A stretch of 64,000 bases of DNA from Desulfobacteraceae bacterium (GTDB lineage Bacteria > Desulfobacterota > Desulfobacteria > Desulfobacterales > Desulfosarcinaceae), in contig JAAERL010000611.1 of the NCBI GenBank assembly GCA_024230435.1, forward strand, positions 1 through 64,000. The letters run 5' to 3'. Positions within the stretch are counted from its first letter, which is position 1. The number at the start of each line of letters is the position of its first letter. Below are positions 1-8,135 of this stretch, one piece after another. Under the pieces are notes generated by a model. The model ran no database searches and was not told where the DNA came from. It saw nothing but the letters and a program-made list of their open reading frames with translations. The position numbers and the translations under genes are program-made.

Positions 1-8
1 GCATCCAT

Positions 9-46
9 GATAAGTATTGTGACAATAGATAAGTATTGTGACAATA
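9..46. repeat. Tandem 19-bp palindrome-containing repeat
   Basis: Two perfect head-to-tail copies of a 19-bp unit lie at 9-27 and 28-46. Each contains the odd-length palindrome ATTGTGACAAT. The spacing of about two helical turns looks operator-like, but no gene start follows closely. The short open stretch after it (29 to about 200) has no recognisable product and reads into the mobile repeat at 123. Confidence 0.5.
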
Positions 47-122
47 GTTATCATTGATGCCCATAGCGGCGTAGATACTATGAAGGATCATTTGCGCAAA
101 AGCCAAGCCTCAAGTTTACAGG

Positions 123-308
123 TTAAGGCGATTGGCGGAAAAGAATATACCAGATTGAGCAGAATTTTTTTTCGTATTCAAGGCGCGCCAAATTTTTGCT
201 GATCAGTTTGCAAGTTTGCATACTTTACGTGTTCGGGCTTTGGCATAACGCACAAGACGGGAAAAAAAGACATACAAGATGGTATATTCTTTAACACAAA
301 TCGCTTAA
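123..308 (+). repeat. R1 interspersed repeat (MITE-like), copy 1
   Basis: First of four copies of an element of about 175-185 bp with terminal inverted repeats. The left end reads TTAAGGCGATT and the right end is its near complement, AATCGCTTAA. Matching inner motifs are AAGAATATACC at the left and GGTATATTCTTT at the right. The interior has GGCGCGCCAA and an inverted GCCAAA/TTTGGC pair. There is no coding capacity. Other copies are at 49122-49300 (same orientation) and at 54809-54979 and 56386-56562 (opposite). The TTA/TAA flanks could be target duplications. It lies directly upstream of the IS110 remnant. Confidence 0.85.
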
Positions 309-353
309 AAACAATCTATATGCAAAAATACCCGTAGTTAAGGAGGCAAAACA

Positions 354-716
354 ATGACTAAAGCGCAAATGATCAACAAGGACAATACCACAAATAATGA
401 CAAAATATATATCGCATTCGAGCTTTCAAACAAAAATTGGAAACTGGTATTTAGTGACGGTGTTAAGCGGCGCCATATAACCGTGATTGCCAGAGACCGC
501 GAAAGCTTGGAGTTACAAATTAAAAAAGCCAAACAACGTTTTGATTTGCCAGAAGGCTGTCCTACATACAGTTGCTACGAAGCTGGAAGGGATGGATTTT
601 GGATTCACCACTATCTTGAATCCATGGGGATAAATAATTTTGTGGTTGCTCCTGCGAGCATAGAGGTAAGCCGTCGCTATCGACATGTTAAAACAGATCG
701 CGTTGATGCCGGCCAC
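354..716 (+). pseudogene. IS110-family transposase, N-terminal fragment
   Basis: An ATG preceded by a good AAGGAGG ribosome site opens a reading frame resembling the N-terminal DEDD (RuvC-like) half of IS110-family transposases. Visible signs are an early IAFELSNKNW segment, a CYEAGRDGFW segment and the characteristic HVKTDRVDA near residue 118. IS110 transposases are usually 300-450 residues with a C-terminal serine-containing domain, which is absent here. After about residue 121 the frame reads into unrelated sequence belonging to a second insertion sequence and stops at 839. This is a truncated, inactive transposase. Confidence 0.75.
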
Positions 717-1006
717 CAAGTCAGATCGAAAAGCAAAAAGCGCCACAGAAACAGGCCCGTCAGGATGAACTTGACCGTATCCCGATTGAAGGAAAATTTG
801 GACAGGGCAAACGGCGGTAAAGTTTGGCAAAGATCATGAGTAAGCTGGACAGCACATCTGAAACAGTTATTGCGGTAGTATTTCTGGTGATAAACTTGGA
901 AAAATGGCTGAAAAGCCTTATTTTTTATTTATTTTTACTTCTCCATGGGTCCGATTTTAGGAATGCAAGGTGTATGCAGAACTGTCAGGCGCCAATTAGA
1001 GCGTAA
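716..1006 (+). pseudogene. IS5/IS1182-like transposase, C-terminal fragment
   Basis: In the frame starting at 716 the translation contains IEGKFGQGKRR, a stop at 818-820, then a segment with SLAKIMSKL and FLVINLEKWL. This pattern is typical of the extreme C-terminus of IS5/IS1182-type DDE transposases. The N-terminal three quarters are missing and an in-frame stop interrupts the rest. It is joined directly to the IS110 fragment, so the locus is a mosaic of two dead elements. Family assignment is from motif memory, not a search. Confidence 0.65.
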
Positions 1007-1064
1007 AATTGGTTATTTGCGGTATCAAATAGGGTTTCTATCACTGTTATATTTGCAAAAATAG

Positions 1065-1229
1065 ATTGTTCAGGAAGCCCTACGTAAGCGTTACTGGGGA
1101 CAACACCTTTGGGCATGAGGTTATTTTTGTTCTACTATTGGACAAGTTACCAATGAGATGATTCAAGATTATATTTCAGGGCATTTATATATATCTCCTG
1201 ATGATTCATTTACAGTTAACGATAATTGA
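1065..1229 (+). pseudogene. IS200/IS605-family TnpA (Y1 transposase), C-terminal fragment
   Basis: The frame at 1065 reads LRKRYWGQHLWA, a TGA stop in place of the expected Arg codon (CGA), then GYFCSTIGQVTNEMI and a short tail to a TGA at 1227-1229. This is the conserved C-terminal block of the HUH/Y1 transposases of IS200/IS605 elements, in which WARGYF is near-invariant. The N-terminal half with the HUH motif is missing. It is the third insertion-sequence family within 900 bases. Confidence 0.7.
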
Positions 1230-1241
1230 TGTTTTTTTCAA

Positions 1242-1296
1242 TTGACTTTAAGTCAAAGAGAGTATACTTTCAGTCCTATTGCTCGACTTTCAGTCG
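1242..1296 (+). promoter_or_regulatory. Spaced ACTTTMAGTC hairpin units / candidate promoter
   Basis: Three related decamers (ACTTTAAGTC at 1245, ACTTTCAGTC at 1266 and 1286) are spaced 21 and 20 bases apart. The first is inside the palindrome TTGACTTTAAGTCAA and the third forms GACT-TTC-AGTC. Right after an IS200/IS605 TnpA remnant, these are most simply the subterminal hairpins of that element's right end. The same stretch also offers TTGACT (1242-1247) and TATACT (1263-1268) with a 15-base spacer, a usable but tight promoter for the sulfotransferase at 1419. The rest of 1007-1418 shows nothing else recognisable. Confidence 0.4.
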
Positions 1297-1418
1297 GCTA
1301 ACTAAATCCCTTACCTTTAGGTGCATATGCATTAAGCTATAATGCTGAATTCAAGATATTACGATAATTTTTATTTAAAGGGTATATCATAATATACTTT
1401 ATACAAGAAGGAACCAAC

Positions 1419-2165
1419 ATGAACATTGCCAAAAGAATCGTCCGAGAGGCCATCGGAAATACGCTGAAACCACAATCCCCTAAACCTCTAATTCTCAACG
1501 AAGCGGTAAATTTTGAAAAGCAATGCATTTTCATTGCTGTGCCCAAGACAGGCACAACGTCTGTTCGGTCCCAACTTAAACAGCAAGGCGCCCCACTGAT
1601 TGGAAACCCTCATCTCAACATTGTCCAGGTGCGGGATTCCCTTTACGTCTACTTCTTGAAGCAAGCTCTGGGGCAAAACAAGAGCTTTCCGTCTGAGTCT
1701 ATTTCTTCAGATGCAGATCTTCGCTCAAAAGCTAAAGAAGTTTTTTACAGCTTTTTTAAGTTCTCTGCAGTTCGTAATCCTTGGGCTAGAACAGTATCAC
1801 TGTATTCAAGGCGTGAGGGAGTGAAAACAAGAGATAAAATTTCATTTGAAGAGTTCTGCAAGAACCACTTCTATGCTAGTGACACCTGCTACCACCCGAC
1901 ATTACATCAAAACCAATTAGATTGGCTGTGTGACGAAAATGGACGGTGCATCGTGGATTATGTTTATAGATTAGAGGACTTCGATCAGGCAATAAATGAA
2001 ATCACAGAACGGACAAATGGTAGAGTGCGCCTTGAGAGCAAGAATGCCAATCGAAATCCTAACTCTGACTCGCGCCTTTATAGAGATCTGTATACAGAAG
2101 AAACCAGAAAGTTGATTGCTAAGAGATTTGAAAGAGACATTGACAATTTCAAATATACTTTTTGA
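1419..2165 (+). CDS. Carbohydrate sulfotransferase family protein
   Basis: The 248-residue protein resembles PAPS-dependent Golgi-type/bacterial carbohydrate sulfotransferases (Sulfotransfer_2 type). These transfer a sulfuryl group from 3'-phosphoadenylyl sulfate to a sugar hydroxyl. The 5'-phosphosulfate loop is visible as AVPKTGTTSV (about residue 40) and the 3'-phosphate site as FSAVRNPWARTVSLYSR (about residue 118), with conserved R, S and the RNPW core. There is no signal peptide, so it is probably cytosolic. AAGGAAC lies a few bases before the ATG. It stands alone between insertion-sequence debris and the scp operon, suggesting horizontal gain. Substrate unknown; a lipopolysaccharide or capsule sugar is plausible given the rest of the window. 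Confidence 0.75.
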   Translation: MNIAKRIVREAIGNTLKPQSPKPLILNEAVNFEKQCIFIAVPKTGTTSVRSQLKQQGAPLIGNPHLNIVQVRDSLYVYFLKQALGQNKSFPSESISSDADLRSKAKEVFYSFFKFSAVRNPWARTVSLYSRREGVKTRDKISFEEFCKNHFYASDTCYHPTLHQNQLDWLCDENGRCIVDYVYRLEDFDQAINEITERTNGRVRLESKNANRNPNSDSRLYRDLYTEETRKLIAKRFERDIDNFKYTF

Positions 2166-2576
2166 ACCAATGCTTGAGACGGGAAATACTGCATAACGAA
2201 TAAGGTTAGTATGAAGATGGGGACAGGTTGATAACGTTTTTCTCTTTACCGAAAAGACTGGTTTGCACTACTTTTTTCTATTTTTCTGTCTTCATAGACC
2301 TCCTTATTTAAATACATTAAAATGAATCATAAAGAATCCGTATATTTTTTGTTGTTCACATTAAATGCCTGTCCCAAATACTCTGCCAAATGTTCCTCCC
2401 TACCCGGTTCCTGCAGTTTTAAGCATATTCATCGCAATAACTATTTTTTAGATGGCCCATGTTAAAACCAAACCCGTTATGTGAGAGATTTTTACTTCCG
2501 GTTTTCTGGAGGGTGGGACCGGTTTGCATGTAATTTGTGCGGTGTTGCTTTGCTTGATTATTCTCAAACGATTTCA
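2166..2576. other. Intergenic region, nothing recognised
   Basis: About 410 bases between the sulfotransferase and the end of scpB, A+T rich. No convincing coding frame, RNA gene or intrinsic terminator was seen. Confidence 0.5.
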
Positions 2577-2980
2577 TTATACTTTTTTATTCGGCCGCAC
2601 AGTATGATCCTGCTTAGAATCTGAATCCACGGTTTCAGGTGTTTCCGGTATTTGAATCGGATCTTTCGGTGCGGCTTTAGATTCGATATGCCGGATGGGC
2701 AATTGTGTTTCCGGCTCTTTTTCGATTTCGTCAGGCCGTACAGTATGATCCTGCTTAGAATCTGAATCCACGGTTTCAGGTGTTTCCGGTATTTGAATCG
2801 GATCTTTTGGTGCGGCTTTAGATTCGATATGTTGGATGAGCAATTGTGTTTCCGGCTCTTTTTCGATTTCGTCAGGCCGTACAGTATGATCCTGCTTAGA
2901 ATCTGAATCCATGGTTTCAGGTGTTTCCGGTATTTGAATCGGATCTTTTAATGTGCCGTCAGTTTCGGTTTCCTGGCGGG
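2577..2980 (-). repeat. 141-bp in-frame tandem repeat in scpB
   Basis: Nearly identical 141-bp units (period measured from GGCCG at 2593 and 2734) repeat about 2.5-2.8 times in the 3' end of scpB, encoding the 47-residue tail unit. The near identity at DNA level, including silent positions, points to recent tandem duplication and likely copy-number variation among strains. Confidence 0.85.
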
Positions 2981-3548
2981 GCAATTGTGTTTGCTGACTG
3001 TCTGAGGTTTGTTCGTTTTCCAGTTCGGGCTCAAGTTCGGCAAGTTGCCTTGGGCTTGGCAGATCTTTTAGATCCTTGAGATCGAAAAGCTCCAGGAAGA
3101 GTTTCGTGGTGGCATAAATAATCGGTCTGCCAGGGATTTCTTTGCGCCCGAGTATCCGGACAAGCTTTCGTTCCATGAGTTGTCTTAAAACGCCCCCACA
3201 GTCCACTCCCCGGACGTGTTCGATATCGGCCCGGATAATGGGCTGCTTATACGCAATGATTGCCAATGTTTCCAAAGCCGCTTTGCTTAGCCGTTGCGGA
3301 CTTGGCTGAAGAAGACGTTTAATCCATTCATGGTATTGCGGCCGGGAGCGCAACTGCCACCCGCCCGCCACTTCGTGTAGGACAAATCCGCCTGCACGCT
3401 GTTCATAGTCTTGTTGCAACTGCTCGAGCGCATTGCGCAGTTCGGAACCGTCAACAGAATCCAAGATAGTCTTGAATTTTTTAATCGTAAGTGGTTCTTC
3501 AGAAACAAATAACAGGCTTTCTAAAATGTTTTTTAAGTCTGTTTGCAT
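2577..3548 (-). CDS. scpB: Segregation and condensation protein B with repeat-bearing C-terminal tail
   Basis: ScpB dimerises through winged-helix domains and binds the kleisin ScpA in the bacterial SMC complex. The first ~175 residues are a normal ScpB: LESLLFVSEEPLT near the start, ALETLAIIAYKQPI, and RGVDCGGVLRQLMERKLV. After about residue 195 comes an acidic, proline-rich tail containing a 47-residue unit present 2.5 times (IQIPETPET, SKQDHTVRP, EIEKEPETQ). Total length 323 versus roughly 180-240 usual. An ATG at 3548, 8 bases past the scpA stop, fits the family start; an upstream TTG at 3602 inside scpA is possible but would add 18 residues of no known role. Confidence 0.9.
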   Translation of the reverse strand: MQTDLKNILESLLFVSEEPLTIKKFKTILDSVDGSELRNALEQLQQDYEQRAGGFVLHEVAGGWQLRSRPQYHEWIKRLLQPSPQRLSKAALETLAIIAYKQPIIRADIEHVRGVDCGGVLRQLMERKLVRILGRKEIPGRPIIYATTKLFLELFDLKDLKDLPSPRQLAELEPELENEQTSDSQQTQLPRQETETDGTLKDPIQIPETPETMDSDSKQDHTVRPDEIEKEPETQLLIQHIESKAAPKDPIQIPETPETVDSDSKQDHTVRPDEIEKEPETQLPIRHIESKAAPKDPIQIPETPETVDSDSKQDHTVRPNKKV

Positions 3549-3555
3549 ATAAGCA

Positions 3556-4266
3556 CTATTGGTAAAAAAGTCTAATGATTCCGTTTTGTGAATTTTGTAC
3601 AATACGGATCAGGTTTATTTTCATTAATTCAAGCAGGGCTAAAAATGTCGCAATGATAAATTTTTTTTCCGGATTATCTTCAAAGAGCTCTGTAAATACC
3701 AATGAACCTTTACTTTCAAGAGCCTCGATTAAACTATTCATACGATCTTTTACAGATATGGTTTCAGCGGCCATGTCAACCGTATGATCTTTAACGGCTC
3801 TGTTGAGTATGTTTTGAAAAGCGTCAATCAATTCAAACAGACCCGCCTGGATCCGGCCTTGGTTCTTAGAAATGTATCCGTCAAGCTTTGCGCGGCGCGC
3901 AAACATCGTATCACCTAAAATATTACGGCAGGCTAATTGCTCCGCCGCTGATTTCATCTGCAAATATTCACTAAGGGGCCGCACAATTTCCATGCGCGGA
4001 TCTTCCTCGTCCTCATCGTCATGGATGGGCAGCAGCGTCTTGGACTTGATTTGGGCCAGAGTGGATGCCATGAGTAAAAAATCGCCCACGTTATCAATGT
4101 TCAATAACTGTATCCATTCCAGGTAGACAAGATACTGCTCGGTAATTAACTTGACCGGTATATCATAGATATCCACCTCATTTTTCTTAATGAGATAGAT
4201 TAGAAGATCCATTGGGCCTTCAAATATGTTTTCCAGTTTGACCCGGTAGTCCTTTTTAATATCCAT
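3556..4266 (-). CDS. scpA: Segregation and condensation protein A
   Basis: ScpA is the kleisin that bridges the two SMC heads and recruits ScpB in chromosome condensation. The 236-residue length is normal. The N-terminal segment FEGPMDLLIYLIKKNEVDIY (residues 15-34) and the following DIPVKLITEQYL are hallmarks; AQIKSKTLLP lies near residue 72, and the C-terminal ~70 residues form the winged helix that closes the SMC ring. It is transcribed just ahead of scpB and only 26 bases after trpS, an operon order common in this phylum. Confidence 0.95.
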   Translation of the reverse strand: MDIKKDYRVKLENIFEGPMDLLIYLIKKNEVDIYDIPVKLITEQYLVYLEWIQLLNIDNVGDFLLMASTLAQIKSKTLLPIHDDEDEEDPRMEIVRPLSEYLQMKSAAEQLACRNILGDTMFARRAKLDGYISKNQGRIQAGLFELIDAFQNILNRAVKDHTVDMAAETISVKDRMNSLIEALESKGSLVFTELFEDNPEKKFIIATFLALLELMKINLIRIVQNSQNGIIRLFYQ

Positions 4267-4292
4267 TTGAATAAATTAGTTTTGACCCTGTT

Positions 4293-5285
4293 CTAATATG
4301 TAATGTTCATGGCATTACGAACCTGGACCATGGTTTGACGGGCTATTTGCCGTGCTTTTTGGCTGCCTTGTTCCACGATATCATTTACAGTATCCTGATT
4401 ATGCACGTAGAAATCTCTTTTTTCACGCATGGGAGCCAACGCCTGAATCAAATTTGCCGCCATAATTTTTTTACAATCCACACATCCAATTTTAGCGCAA
4501 CGGCAATCTTCGTCAATCTGGGCGTTTTTTGAGCTGTCTGTATACAGCTTGTGGAACTCAAATACATTGCATACATCCGGGTTTCCCGGATCACTTCGCC
4601 GCATTCGCTGAGGGTCGGTTACCATTTGCATGACTTTTTTTTGCAGCTGCTCGGGCCCATCCGAAAGAAAGATGGCATTTTCATAGCTTTTGCTCATTTT
4701 TCGGCGGTCTATTCCTAAAATTTTAGGTGTTTGTGTCAAAATGGCATCCGGCTCGGGAAATACGTTTCCATAAAAGTAGTTGAATCTGCGGGCAATTTCT
4801 CTTGTAATTTCAACATGGGGAACTTGGTCCACGCCCACGGGCACGGCATTGGCTTTATAAATGATAATGTCGGCCGCCTGCAGGACGGGATAGCCGAGAA
4901 AACCAAACGTTGACAGATCCTTATTTTGCAGTTGTAAAATCTGGTCTTTATAAGTCGGATTGCGTTCCAGCCAAGGCACCGGCGTAATCATTGAAAGCAA
5001 CAGATACAGTTCAGCGTGTTCGGGTATTTTTGATTGAACGAAAAGTGTGCTTTTTTCGGGGTCTATGCCTGAACTTAACCAATCGATTATTATCTGGCGC
5101 ACAAGATTTTCCAGATCGCCCGGATCTTCATAATTGCTCGTCAATGCATGCCAGTCCGCCACGAAAAAGAAACACTCGCAATCGTCTTGTATATCAATCC
5201 AGTTGGCCAGCGCCCCAAGATAATTTCCCATATGCAATGGCCCCGTGGGCCTCATACCGCTTAACACTCTTTTTTTATTTGTCAT
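4293..5285 (-). CDS. trpS: Tryptophanyl-tRNA synthetase with a [4Fe-4S]-type cysteine motif
   Basis: Class I aminoacyl-tRNA synthetase charging tRNA-Trp. The HIGH-equivalent is GPLHMGN near residue 15 and the KMSKS loop is RRKMSKS near residue 197. Start chosen at the ATG at 5285, which has AGGAGA 9 bases upstream and gives 330 residues; an upstream frame extension lacks a ribosome site. Cysteines 239, 261, 268 and 271 are spaced C-x21-C-x6-C-x2-C in the anticodon-binding region, very like the iron-sulfur motif described for Thermotoga TrpRS (x22-x6-x2). Followed by scpA. Confidence 0.95.
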   Translation of the reverse strand: MTNKKRVLSGMRPTGPLHMGNYLGALANWIDIQDDCECFFFVADWHALTSNYEDPGDLENLVRQIIIDWLSSGIDPEKSTLFVQSKIPEHAELYLLLSMITPVPWLERNPTYKDQILQLQNKDLSTFGFLGYPVLQAADIIIYKANAVPVGVDQVPHVEITREIARRFNYFYGNVFPEPDAILTQTPKILGIDRRKMSKSYENAIFLSDGPEQLQKKVMQMVTDPQRMRRSDPGNPDVCNVFEFHKLYTDSSKNAQIDEDCRCAKIGCVDCKKIMAANLIQALAPMREKRDFYVHNQDTVNDIVEQGSQKARQIARQTMVQVRNAMNITY

Positions 5286-5432
5286 TAACTGTCTCCTGAA
5301 TTGTGTTGTCCTGCCGCTGGCGCCAAAAGCCAAAAAAACAATACTATCGGTTGTGAATCGAATCGTATATCTCTGTAGCTGTTTATAGCATATAGCTTTG
5401 AACGGTTACCTTATTAAACATAACCAGCCAAT

Positions 5433-8135
5433 TTACCGATTTGGTTTCCGGGAATCAAGAAAATTGTTTGAAGTCTCGTTTTGAATCCATCGATAGGCAA
5501 ACATGATTTCATCCTGCCTTGACTCAATAAGGCCATTGAGTTTTGCATTTAAAACGGCTTTGAGAATTTGACTGAAAATGGGACCGGGTTTTAATCCCAA
5601 AGTTTTGAGGTCGTTACCGTCAATGAAAGGCCGGATGTTTTTCAATTGGGTATAAAACTTTGAAATCGAGCGTTTAACAGATTTATTGGCTGTAATGGAC
5701 ATCATATAAAGGATCAGCTCGGTTCGGAAATTTATCAATAAATGATACAGTTCGCTGTTTTGTTTAGGAATCCGGTTCTCCAGTTCAATGAGCCGGGACT
5801 GGGCTTCAAAGCGATCTTTAACTAAAAGCCGTTTTTGGCGCGGGGCAAGTTCCATCGTAGTGCAGATTTCATTGGAAATTTTTATGCTGCAATGCCGAAG
5901 AATCGTCATAAAATAGACGGCCCAGCGAAGATAGGGCTGATCGGTAAACAGCAGATCATGCCAGGCAATAACTCTTTTGGCTGAGTTCAACAACTCAATC
6001 AAATCCATATTCAAATTGATCGAAGGGTGGATCACCTTAAGCAGATCGTAATCTTTCATGCGCTCGATGGCCGGTACGGGATTGTCTTCTTGCATGAGTT
6101 GTTTTATTTCTGAAAAGACTCGTTTGCCGCTAAGGCGCTTGAAAAAATCCATTTTTACTGCGTTTTCAATAAGACTGGCGGTCAATTTGCCGATGGAGAA
6201 TCCAAATCGTTGCTCAAATCGTAAGGCTCGAAAGACCCTTGTAGGATCTTCCACAAAACTTAAGTTGTGTAAAACACGAATGGCCTTGCCTTTAAGATCT
6301 TTCTGTGCTGAAAAAAAATCGATTAACCATCCGAATTTATCCGGATTCAGATGGATGGCCAAGGTATTGATTGTAAAATCGCGGCGGAAAAGATCAAGCT
6401 TGATAGAGCTCATTTGAACATCCGGCAGCGCCGCCGGAGATTTATAGTACTCCAGTCTTGCGGTGGCTATATCGATTTTGAATCCGTCCTTTAAAACAAT
6501 AACGGCAGTTCCAAATTTTTTATGTGTGTGAATGCGTGCGTCAAATTGTTTGGCAAATGTCCTGGCAAAGACAATACCATCACCTTCAATAACAATGTCG
6601 ATGTCCTCGTTAGCGCGATACAGAAACAGATCCCTGACAAATCCGCCAATTGCAAAAGCTTTAAAGGACAAGTCCTGAGCCACACGTCCTGCATTTTCGA
6701 GAATTTTCAATATTTTGTTTGATAATCGTTCTGAAAGGAAGTTGGAAATATTTCTTGTCCGGGCATGAATGGTATCTTTAAGCGGATTGGGCGCATCGGC
6801 CCTGGTGAGTTCGGATTGCTGCACCAATACATTCAGCAGGTCGGTGCGTGTAATTACGCCTAAAATAGAGCCATTTTCCACAACAGGTAAGATACGCTGT
6901 TTATGACCAATGATTTTATCCTGAACTTCCAAAAGGTTCGCTTCCGGTGATACGGAAGCTAATTCCGTGTTCATGTAATCTTTTACAGGCGAGTTGCCGA
7001 GGTTATGAAAGATTGCTTTTTCAATGACCTGACGTGTAATGAAGCCTTTCAATTGATTGTCTGAAGTCGAATTTGCAGTGACAAGAAGTGCATTCATATT
7101 GTATCGGGTGAGCAGTTTTTTTGCCTGAGCGCACGGTACATCGGCGTTTACGGTGATCGCCGGTGACGACATCAGGTTCCGCGCATGCTGGCGGGTGCTT
7201 ACCTGATTGGCTAAAACTGTAAACAGTTGGTGTTCAACCTGGGTCAGCGTTTGCCCTTTTATTGACGCCGATGCCGCAGAAGAGTGCCCGCCGCCTCCCA
7301 TCTTTTTGAGAATCTTACCTACGTCAACATCATCTTTTCTGCTTCGCGCTACGATATAAACCTTGTTTTCCATCATGGCTATAGCGAACAAGGTATCAAT
7401 ATTTTCCATTTTGACCATTTTATGAACAAGGAAGGCGAAATCTGGCAGATAGTTGTCAAATATGGCACGCGTTACAACTATTTCAACACCGTTAATGAAA
7501 TGACGGCTCAACGCCTGTATAAGGTCGTTTAAGATGCTGATTTGTTCGGGGCTGATCTCACGTGCGATCATATTTGAAATGATATTGACGTTTGCCCCCT
7601 TGGAAACCAAATAGGCGGCAGCGTGTAAATCATCAGCAGTTGTGGATGAAAATGTAAAAGAGCCTGTGTCTTCGTAAATGCCTAAACATAAAATGGTGGC
7701 TTCTTCAGGTGTAAGCGGAATTTTTTTTTTTATTAGAATTTCAGTCAGTAGGGTAACCGTTGCGCCAACGCTGCGCCGGGTTTCTTTGGCCGCCTTGATG
7801 TCATCATGTTTTTTGGGGTGATGATCGTAAATGTGGATATCCAAGTGTTTATTGCTCAAAATCGGGGACAGGGCGCCAATTCGGGCCGAGCTGCTGGTGT
7901 CTACCAGGACCAGGCGCTGCACGGTCTTTAAATCAATGGTTTTGATTTCAGCAAGGTTAAACAGGTAAGCCATTGATTGAACGAAAAAATTACGAAGGTT
8001 TTTTTCCTGTGAGCCGGGAAAAACAACCAAGGCCTCGGGATATAGCTTCTGCGCCGCAAGTAATGATCCGAGAGCATCAAAGTCTGCGTTGATATGTGTA
8101 GCAATAATTGTGAAAGGTATGATTTTTGATGCCAT
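5433..8135 (-). CDS. DHH phosphoesterase - CBS pair - tRNA nucleotidyltransferase fusion
   Basis: A 900-residue fusion. Residues 1-310 form a DHH/DHHA1 phosphoesterase (THINADFDALGS near residue 13, VDTSS, DHHPK near 104, and GGGGHSSAAS near 280). Two CBS motifs follow (about 315-435), which usually bind adenine nucleotides. Then comes a poly(A) polymerase/CCA-type nucleotidyltransferase with GGFVRDLFLYR and the metal-binding DIDIVIEGDG, an RNA-binding head and a helical C-terminus. In deltaproteobacteria such fusions act as the A-adding half of a split CCA-adding system or as poly(A) polymerases; which applies here cannot be told from sequence alone. It lies 147 bases upstream of trpS on the same strand, with a 690-base gap before pilC. 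Confidence 0.88.
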   Translation of the reverse strand: MASKIIPFTIIATHINADFDALGSLLAAQKLYPEALVVFPGSQEKNLRNFFVQSMAYLFNLAEIKTIDLKTVQRLVLVDTSSSARIGALSPILSNKHLDIHIYDHHPKKHDDIKAAKETRRSVGATVTLLTEILIKKKIPLTPEEATILCLGIYEDTGSFTFSSTTADDLHAAAYLVSKGANVNIISNMIAREISPEQISILNDLIQALSRHFINGVEIVVTRAIFDNYLPDFAFLVHKMVKMENIDTLFAIAMMENKVYIVARSRKDDVDVGKILKKMGGGGHSSAASASIKGQTLTQVEHQLFTVLANQVSTRQHARNLMSSPAITVNADVPCAQAKKLLTRYNMNALLVTANSTSDNQLKGFITRQVIEKAIFHNLGNSPVKDYMNTELASVSPEANLLEVQDKIIGHKQRILPVVENGSILGVITRTDLLNVLVQQSELTRADAPNPLKDTIHARTRNISNFLSERLSNKILKILENAGRVAQDLSFKAFAIGGFVRDLFLYRANEDIDIVIEGDGIVFARTFAKQFDARIHTHKKFGTAVIVLKDGFKIDIATARLEYYKSPAALPDVQMSSIKLDLFRRDFTINTLAIHLNPDKFGWLIDFFSAQKDLKGKAIRVLHNLSFVEDPTRVFRALRFEQRFGFSIGKLTASLIENAVKMDFFKRLSGKRVFSEIKQLMQEDNPVPAIERMKDYDLLKVIHPSINLNMDLIELLNSAKRVIAWHDLLFTDQPYLRWAVYFMTILRHCSIKISNEICTTMELAPRQKRLLVKDRFEAQSRLIELENRIPKQNSELYHLLINFRTELILYMMSITANKSVKRSISKFYTQLKNIRPFIDGNDLKTLGLKPGPIFSQILKAVLNAKLNGLIESRQDEIMFAYRWIQNETSNNFLDSRKPNR

